Source: Marichromatium gracile | GTDB lineage: Bacteria; Pseudomonadota; Gammaproteobacteria; Chromatiales; Chromatiaceae | Length of the DNA stretch: 64,000 bases | NCBI RefSeq assembly: GCF_004343155.1 | Contig: NZ_SMDC01000009.1 | Location: forward strand, 1 to 64,000 | Direction of reading: 5' to 3' | Part shown: piece by piece, positions 58,894 to 64,000 of the stretch | Position numbering within the stretch: position 1 is the stretch's first letter | How the letters are laid out: the number at the start of each line of letters is the position of its first letter | Notes under the pieces: generated by a model | Database searches by the model: none | What the model saw: the letters and a program-made list of their open reading frames with translations, nothing else | What the model was told of the DNA's origin: nothing | Program-made: the position numbers and the translations under genes

Positions 58894-59222
58894 TCGCCGC
58901 GCGGGCGGAGGCGATACCGCGTCCAGTCGCCCGGTGGCACTGAGTCGCGCCGAGCGACCCGGCGCTCGCGCCCGGCCCGACGCACGGGGTCGGGCTCGGG
59001 CGGAACGATGTCCGCGTGACCACGCCGTGCCCGGCGGGCACGGCTCATCCTGACGCCCCGGCCCCGAGCAACACGCCCCTTCCCCACCAGTCGACCGCAC
59101 ACCCGCCCCGGCCCCACACCGATGACGGGCCCCGCCCGCGCGACAGGCACCCGCGCGCAGGCGCAACCGGCGCGCCGCCGGTTTCCCGCAGCGATCCTCG
59201 CGCCCCGCCCCGCGGCGGCTCG
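58894..59222. other. Intergenic region, nothing recognised
   Basis: About 330 bp of GC-rich sequence with no coding-looking frame; short inverted GC runs only. The next signal is the operator at 59223. Confidence 0.4.
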
Positions 59223-59238
59223 ATGACAACCTTGTCAT
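59223..59238. promoter_or_regulatory. Metal-regulator operator ATGACA-N4-TGTCAT, site 2
   Basis: ATGACAACCTTGTCAT has the same arms and 4-bp gap as site 1 (one base differs in the gap). It lies 138 bp upstream of the small secreted protein at 59376 and is followed by another half-site GCGTCAT. Confidence 0.75.
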
Positions 59239-59375
59239 GCTCGCGTCATCCGCGCGTTTGCGACCGAGCGGCAGACTGTTCCCCAACGACAGGACGTTGA
59301 CCCTGGGCCATCGGCCATCACGGGACATCCGGGACACCTGTTCATCTCGTCTGCAATCGCAAGGGGCTAAACCCG

Positions 59376-59666
59376 ATGAAGACTCAACTGACCGCACTCA
59401 CGCTCGCGCTCCTCGCCGGCCAGGCATCCGCCGGGCACAGCTATGGCGCCTTCGGCACCGGCAACCCGGACCTCGAGGTCGGACATCCCCAGCCGGTGGT
59501 CCAGACCGCCCGGGCCGGATCGGACCAGGCGCCCTTCGACTTCCACCAGGGAATGTCCAGCCCGGACATCTCCCCAGTGCCGCAGCGGGCAGATGCCTCG
59601 GCGCGGGCCGAAAGGGCATCGTTCGACGCCTATCAGGGCCTCTCCAGCCCCGACATCGCGCCCTGA
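59376..59666 (+). CDS. Small secreted protein with a repeated FxxxQGxSSPDI motif
   Basis: A 96-residue protein. Signal peptide MKTQLTALTLALLAGQASAG. The mature part has two copies of a motif, APFDFHQGMSSPDISPVP (~50-67) and ASFDAYQGLSSPDIAP (~81-96), plus GNPDLEVGHPQP. No Cys. No known family. It looks like short Pro/Ser-rich peptides found in copper-resistance loci of some gammaproteobacteria, but I cannot name it. Start 59376 follows AAGGGG. Controlled, by inference, by operator site 2. Confidence 0.72.
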   Translation: MKTQLTALTLALLAGQASAGHSYGAFGTGNPDLEVGHPQPVVQTARAGSDQAPFDFHQGMSSPDISPVPQRADASARAERASFDAYQGLSSPDIAP

Positions 59667-59888
59667 GGTTGGCTGGCCGTCGAGGCGTGCGGCTCCCTGC
59701 CCCCGCGCCGTGCCCGCGGCCCCTGCGACCGCCACCCTTCGGGCTATGCTCACCCCGGCGCAGCGCGCCCGGGGCGATGGGCGAATCAGGCGAAGGCCGG
59801 TGGCGGCGCGCCGTCACACACCGACTGGAGCGGGCGGCCATCGTCCGGTCGTCGCTCCGCGACACCACTCGAAACGGAGGAGATCACC

Positions 59889-60146
59889 ATGATAGGCAGC
59901 GGATTTGGCGCGGGCGTCGGGATTCACGGGCTGGGCATGGTCCTGTTCTGGGGCTTGCTGATCCTGGGGATCGTCTGGCTGGTGCGGGGCCTCTCGGGAC
60001 GGGGACCGGCCACGAACCGCGGTGAGCGCAGCGCCCGCGAGATCCTCGACGCGCGTTTCGCCCGCGGCGAGATCGATGCCGAGGAATACGGGCGCAAGCG
60101 CAAGCAGCTGACTCGGGACACGCGCATGACCGGCGCGGATCACTGA
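59889..60146 (+). CDS. SHOCT-domain membrane protein
   Basis: An 85-residue protein with one membrane helix ([20 protein letters not shown]) and a C-terminal SHOCT domain ([24 protein letters not shown], about 49-75). Proteins of this kind are regular neighbours of copper P-type ATPases. Start follows GGAGGAG. The copper ATPase begins 20 bp downstream. Confidence 0.88.
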   Translation: MIGSGFGAGVGIHGLGMVLFWGLLILGIVWLVRGLSGRGPATNRGERSAREILDARFARGEIDAEEYGRKRKQLTRDTRMTGADH

Positions 60147-60166
60147 ACTCGACACGGGGGAATCGA

Positions 60167-62392
60167 ATGAGCCAGACCTTCACCTGCCCGATGCACCCCG
60201 AGGTGGTCCAGGACCACCCCGGAGACTGCCCCAAGTGCGGCATGGCGCTGGAGTCCGTCGGGGCGCCGCCCGCCCACACCCGATACGTCTGCCCGATGCA
60301 CCCCGAGGTGGTCCAGGACCACCCCGGGGACTGTCCCAAGTGCGGCATGGCGCTGGAGCCGAGCACCGCCGCGCCCGGGGAGACGGCCAACCCCGAGCTC
60401 ACCGACATGACCCGGCGGTTCTGGGTGAGCACGGCCCTCGCCCTGCCGCTCTTCGTGCTGGCCATGCTCGCCGACCTGGCGCCGCAGTGGCTCCCCGCCG
60501 GCGTCACCATGCGCCAGGTGCAGTGGATCGAGCTGTTCCTCGCCACGCCCGTGGTGCTCTGGGGCGGCTGGCCGCTGCTGGCGCGGGGCTGGCGCTCGCT
60601 CGTGACCTGGAATCTCAACATGTTCACCCTGATCGGGCTCGGCGTCAGCGTCGCCTGGTCCTACAGCCTGATCGCACTGCTGCTGCCCGAGCTCTTTCCC
60701 GCGCTCATGCGCCGCGCCGACGGCACGGTCGCGGTCTATTTCGAGGCCGCCGCGGTCATCACCACCCTGGTACTGCTGGGACAGGTGCTGGAGCTGCGCG
60801 CGCGCTCACGCACCAACGACGCCATCAAACTCCTGCTCGGTCTGGCGCCCAAGACCGCCCGCCTGATTCGCCCGGACGGGACCGAGGAGGACGTCCCCCT
60901 GGATCGGATCGCCCGAGACGACCGGCTGCGGGTGCGCCCAGGCGAGAAGATCCCGGTCGATGGGGTGGTGCTGGAGGGCAGCAGCCGGGTCGACGAGTCG
61001 ATGATCTCCGGCGAGCCCGTCCCCGTGCCCAAGCAGGCCGGCGACCGGCTGATCGGCGCCACGCTCAACGAGACCGGCGCCCTGGTGATGCGCGCCGAGC
61101 AGGTTGGCGGCGACACCCTGCTGGCGCGGATCGTCGCGCTGGTCAGCGAGGCGCAACGCTCGCGCGCGCCCATCCAGGGACTGGCCGACCGGGTCGCGAG
61201 CGGGTTCGTGCCGGCGGTGGTACTGGTCGCGCTGATCACCTTCGGCGTCTGGTCGCTGTGGGGACCGGAGCCGCGTCTGGCCCATGCCGTGGTCAACGCG
61301 GTGGCGGTGCTCATCATCGCCTGCCCCTGCGCCCTGGGACTGGCCACGCCCATCTCCATCATGGTCGCCACCGGACGCGGCGCGGGGCTCGGCATCCTGG
61401 TCAAGAACGCCGAGGCGCTCGAACTGATGAGCAAGGTCGACACCCTGGTGATCGACAAGACCGGCACCCTCACCGAGGGGCGCCCGAGTCTGGTCTCGAT
61501 CGAGGCCACGGACGGATTCGATGAGGCGGAGCTGCTGCGCCTGGCCGCCAGTCTGGAGCAGGCGAGCGAACATCCGCTGGCCGCCGCCATCGTGCGCGGC
61601 GCCCAGACGCGCGAACTCACGCTCGAACCGCCGGAGGACTTCGCCTCCCACACCGGCCAGGGCGTCACCGGCCGGGTCGCGGGACGCATGGTGGCGGTGG
61701 GCACCGCGGCACTGCTCGAGGGGCTGGGCATCGACGGACGTCCGCTCCGGGAGGCGGCCGAGACGCGGCGCGGACAGGGGCAGACGGTGATGCTGGTGGC
61801 GCTCGACGGCCGCGCGGTCGGTCTGCTCGGCGTGGCCGACCCGATCAAGTCGACCACCCCCGAGGCGCTCGCGGTACTGGCCGCCGAGGGCGTCGAGGTG
61901 ATCATGCTCACCGGCGACCACCGGGCCACCGCCACAGCGGTCGCCGAGCAGCTCGGCATCGCACGCTTCGAGGCCGGTGTGCGGCCCGAACGCAAGGGCG
62001 CGATCGTCAAGGAGCTACAGGCCGAGGGGCGGATCGTGGCCATGGCCGGGGACGGCATCAACGACGCCCCGGCGCTGGCCCAGGCCCAGGTCGGCCTCGC
62101 CATGGGCACCGGCACCGACGTCGCCATGGAGAGCGCCGGCATCACCCTGGTCAAGGGCGATCTGCGCGGCATCGCCCGCGCCCGCCAACTCTCGCACGCC
62201 ACCCTGCGCAACATCCGCCAGAACCTGATGTTCGCCTTCGGCTACAACGGCCTCGGCGTGCCGATCGCCGCCGGCGCGCTCTATCCGTTCTTCGGGCTGC
62301 TGCTCTCGCCGATGATCGCCGCGGCCGCCATGAGCTTCAGCTCGGTGTCGGTGATCACCAACGCGCTGCGGCTGAGCCGGGAGCGGCTGTGA
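60167..62392 (+). CDS. copA: Copper-type P1B ATPase with two N-terminal heavy-metal-binding modules
   Basis: A 741-residue metal-exporting ATPase. N-terminus: two modules of the form [20 protein letters not shown] (~6-32 and ~41-67) instead of the usual GMTCxxC HMA domain. Then eight membrane helices, the metal-path motif [13 protein letters not shown] (~385), actuator ISGEP (~280), phospho-Asp DKTGTLTEG (~430), ATP-binding HP in SEHPLAAAI, and [10 protein letters not shown] (~628). The C-terminal [18 protein letters not shown] and [16 protein letters not shown] segments are typical of CopA (Cu+). Follows the SHOCT gene by 20 bp. The 3' side runs into IS remnants. Confidence 0.9.
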   Translation: MSQTFTCPMHPEVVQDHPGDCPKCGMALESVGAPPAHTRYVCPMHPEVVQDHPGDCPKCGMALEPSTAAPGETANPELTDMTRRFWVSTALALPLFVLAMLADLAPQWLPAGVTMRQVQWIELFLATPVVLWGGWPLLARGWRSLVTWNLNMFTLIGLGVSVAWSYSLIALLLPELFPALMRRADGTVAVYFEAAAVITTLVLLGQVLELRARSRTNDAIKLLLGLAPKTARLIRPDGTEEDVPLDRIARDDRLRVRPGEKIPVDGVVLEGSSRVDESMISGEPVPVPKQAGDRLIGATLNETGALVMRAEQVGGDTLLARIVALVSEAQRSRAPIQGLADRVASGFVPAVVLVALITFGVWSLWGPEPRLAHAVVNAVAVLIIACPCALGLATPISIMVATGRGAGLGILVKNAEALELMSKVDTLVIDKTGTLTEGRPSLVSIEATDGFDEAELLRLAASLEQASEHPLAAAIVRGAQTRELTLEPPEDFASHTGQGVTGRVAGRMVAVGTAALLEGLGIDGRPLREAAETRRGQGQTVMLVALDGRAVGLLGVADPIKSTTPEALAVLAAEGVEVIMLTGDHRATATAVAEQLGIARFEAGVRPERKGAIVKELQAEGRIVAMAGDGINDAPALAQAQVGLAMGTGTDVAMESAGITLVKGDLRGIARARQLSHATLRNIRQNLMFAFGYNGLGVPIAAGALYPFFGLLLSPMIAAAAMSFSSVSVITNALRLSRERL
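60185..60358 (+). repeat. 69-bp direct repeat inside copA encoding the two metal-binding modules
   Basis: 60185-60253 and 60290-60358 are 67/69 identical, starting TGCCCGATGCACCCCGAGG; the two differences are silent (GAG/GGG-type context and GCC/GTC wobble by eye). Such DNA identity means recent duplication or gene conversion of the module. Confidence 0.85.
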
Positions 62393-62489
62393 CATGCGCA
62401 GGGAGCTGTGACATGCGCCGGGATTGGCGCGATTGCCGCGGGGCAGGCGCATCGGGCGCTCGGCCCGACCTGGGCGACCGGGCCGCCTC

Positions 62490-62860
62490 TCCCGCTTCCT
62501 GTTGGAACGGGCCCCGTGTGACAGGCGGGGTGTTCCAGCGCGGCGCTTGTCCGGCCTCCCCTTGGGACTTCGCACTGGGACAATGCCGGCGTGCAGGGAT
62601 GATCCGCGCATAGGTGTCCCAGAAATCGGGGTAGACGGGAGCGGAAGTCTGATATTGCGTCGGGATGGAATCCCACAGAGCCTGTGCGGAGCGCTCTGTA
62701 CGATCGCCAACATGGACCCCGACGATACGCCGAGTCGGGCGATCCATGGCGAGCCAGATCCACTGTTTGTTCAGACGTTTTCCGACAAGGGACCACAGCT
62801 CGTCGCACTCCAGGATCACTCCGCGAGGGTGTGGTGTTTTTTTAGCTGTTACGTCCCGTG
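62490..62860 (-). pseudogene. IS1-family transposase remnant
   Basis: The minus-strand translation contains [47 protein letters not shown] and YPDFWDTYARIIPARRH, which match the InsB-type DDE domain of IS1. The zinc-ribbon/HTH N-terminus is not recognisable upstream, and after RWNTP the frame departs from homology. No inverted repeats were found. Confidence 0.75.
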
Positions 62861-62994
62861 TGATCATATTCCCCGTCGAAGCTATCCATTGTTCCGAGCC
62901 CGCGAGGTGCTTGAGCTTCTGCTTCACGAAGCAGCCACCGCTCGCGCAACAGTCCACAGCCCGGGAGCCTGATCGTCGAGGGACATCCGCCTGC

Positions 62995-63165
62995 ACCACC
63001 CCGGCGATTCGTCGTGAGCTGCAGACCTCGACGTTGCCGACCATGGTCTTGGCTGAGCGCTACAACCTCTCGCCCCTGACGGTGCACAAGTGACGTCGAG
63101 GACGCCTCGCACCGCCCGCACCGACTCTCCACGACGCTCTCGCCGGCGCAGGAAGCTTTGGCGCA
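62995..63165 (+). pseudogene. IS481-family transposase, N-terminal fragment
   Basis: Reads TTPAIRRELQTSTLPTMVLA then ERYNLSPLTVHK, the N-terminal HTH of IS481-type transposases. After a frameshift/stop at about 63091 it continues EDASHRPHRLSTTLSPAQEA in another frame. Homology ends near 63165. The catalytic part is absent here; a core fragment of the same family lies at 567-722. Confidence 0.7.
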
Positions 63166-63581
63166 CTGCGGCCAACGACTGGCGCAGGAAATCGAAAGGG
63201 CCGCCAAGGAGAAGGATCGCGAGGCGCTCGCATCCAGCCTGCTCGAGCTGCCGAACGTCGCCGAGACAAGCTTCCAGCTGCTGCGCCAGGCATGCGAGCA
63301 ATGGCGCACAAAATCCCCCGCTGTTCGGGGCGGGGAGACATAGCGCCGGGATAGACATCACCTTGCAGAGCAGAGCTTCATCGCCTCACCGACAACCACG
63401 GTGACAGGTATCTTTCATCGTCGAGACGTAACGGCCGTCTCTTGCGATCGGCGCCTTCCATCGGCATTTCGTGCTGATGGAGCGCGGCCCCGGGAGCCAA
63501 TCCGACGGGATGGCGTCCTGGCCCGAAGACAGCAAAGCGCTGTTCGTCTGGAACGGATCATCGGAACGTGCGGACATCAGG
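63166..63581. other. Degenerate region between IS remnants and the CHASE gene
   Basis: A coding-looking stretch (to TAG at about 63343) reads RLAQEIERAAKEKDREALAS and FQLLRQACEQWRTKSP; it could be the end of a lost gene but has no start. The following 240 bp have no recognised feature. A weak GG-N10-GC motif at about 63519-63534 precedes the next gene. Confidence 0.4.
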
Positions 63582-64000
63582 ATGCGAGACAGAACCCACC
63601 CCTCCCCGAAGCGCCTCGCCCGGTCCGCGCGGCCCAGCAGCACGAACAGCCGTCGCTATCTCGCCTGGATCGTGCTGCTGGCGGCGCTGCTGCCGGTCCT
63701 GCTGGCCTGGCAGGGGCTGATCGAGCAGCGCCAGCTGATCGCCGACCGGCAGTTCGATCTGCTTAGCCAAGAGATCCGCGAGGCGATCGACGAGCGTCTG
63801 CACGACCACGAGCAGATCCTGCTCGGCGGCGCCGGACTCTTCGACGCCAGCGAGACGGTCTCTCGCCAGGAATGGCATACCTATGTGGAGCGCCTGCGCC
63901 TGACGGAGAACTATCCCGGCATCCTCGGCGTCGGCTACAGCCAGCTCGTCCGACCCGACCAGCTGGCCGCCCATGTCGCCGCCGTGCGCGCCGAGGGCTT
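63582..64000 (+). CDS. CHASE-domain sensor protein, N-terminal part (runs off the window)
   Basis: About 140 codons from the ATG at 63582 to the window end. A basic N-terminus is followed by a membrane helix (YLAWIVLLAALLPVLLAWQG, ~25-44) and then a periplasmic domain with the CHASE pattern: REAIDERLHDHEQILLGGAG, SRQEWHTYVERLRLTENYPG, ILGVGYSQLV. CHASE proteins usually continue with PAS, histidine kinase or GGDEF/EAL domains; which one cannot be seen. No stop within the window. Confidence 0.8.
   Translation, partial: MRDRTHPSPKRLARSARPSSTNSRRYLAWIVLLAALLPVLLAWQGLIEQRQLIADRQFDLLSQEIREAIDERLHDHEQILLGGAGLFDASETVSRQEWHTYVERLRLTENYPGILGVGYSQLVRPDQLAAHVAAVRAEG

Noticed and set aside
63519-63534. 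TGGCCCGAAGACAGCA as a sixth sigma-54 promoter before the CHASE gene
   Set aside because: Spacing is right, but the -12 element is CAGCA and the -24 element lacks TGGCAT; single weak match in decayed DNA.

Overview
The window is high-GC DNA with dense, short-spaced operons. Its gene content (leucine/isovalerate catabolism, arsenic and copper defence, many GGDEF and PAS signalling proteins) suggests a gammaproteobacterium, plausibly a purple sulfur bacterium of the Chromatiaceae. That placement is an inference from style and protein flavour; no rRNA or other phylogenetic marker is present. I found no tRNA, rRNA, CRISPR array or prophage.

Layout. (1) 1-2160 is an insertion-sequence graveyard: two 3' ends of an IS5-type element, an IS481 fragment, a broken IS5-type element with perfect 18-bp inverted repeats, and a second decayed transposase. 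An AT-rich islet inside it carries one orphan gene resembling the TRYPCO1 conflict-system domain. (2) 2162-12723 (minus) is one long operon: a CoA ligase, a complete branched-chain-type ABC importer (two ATPases, two permeases, one binding protein), a long-chain-type acyl-CoA synthetase, a tandem Usp protein and an enoyl-CoA hydratase. (3) 13010-25975 holds a MerR-family regulator of LiuR type, the liuABCD-maoC-liuE leucine/isovalerate operon, a methyltransferase, an outer-membrane porin and acetoacetyl-CoA synthetase. Five copies of an 18-bp palindrome related to GTTTACGTnnACGTcAAC lie in front of the ligase/transporter operon, the regulator, liuA, the porin and acetoacetyl-CoA synthetase. 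This suggests one regulon that imports a branched acid, activates it with CoA and degrades it to acetyl-CoA and acetoacetate. (4) 26382-33470 has a large hybrid histidine kinase, then arsR, arsC, acr3, an ArsP-like permease and a small thioredoxin-fold protein. (5) 33443-36740 has two tandem paralogous diguanylate cyclases.

(6) 37059-50038 is the most interesting block. Every minus-strand transcription unit encoding a small or envelope protein here (DUF1523; a helical periplasmic protein with CsbD; CsbD-DUF1328-YihY-CaCA exchanger-MgtE; DUF502; a histidine-kinase-like protein) is preceded by a GG-N10-GC sigma-54 promoter, four of them sharing TGGCAT. Three of these also have GGGG/CCCC palindromes 65-100 bp further upstream that look like enhancer sites. 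A sigma-54 response regulator and a multi-PAS hybrid kinase sit inside the block. Together they look like a self-contained sigma-54-controlled envelope/ion-homeostasis stress system.

(7) 50473-56019 is a one-carbon block: metR and metE (divergent), glyA and folK, with two tandem copies of a 142-bp MITE-like element between metE and glyA. (8) 56130-62392 is a heavy-metal (probably copper) block: an overlapping two-component system, a Met-rich periplasmic protein, a small secreted protein, a SHOCT protein and a P-type ATPase with two N-terminal metal-binding modules. A perfect ATGACA-N4-TGTCAT palindrome stands in front of both the two-component system and the small secreted protein. (9) 62490-63580 is a second IS graveyard (IS1-like and IS481 remnants), followed by the start of a CHASE-domain sensor gene that runs off the window.
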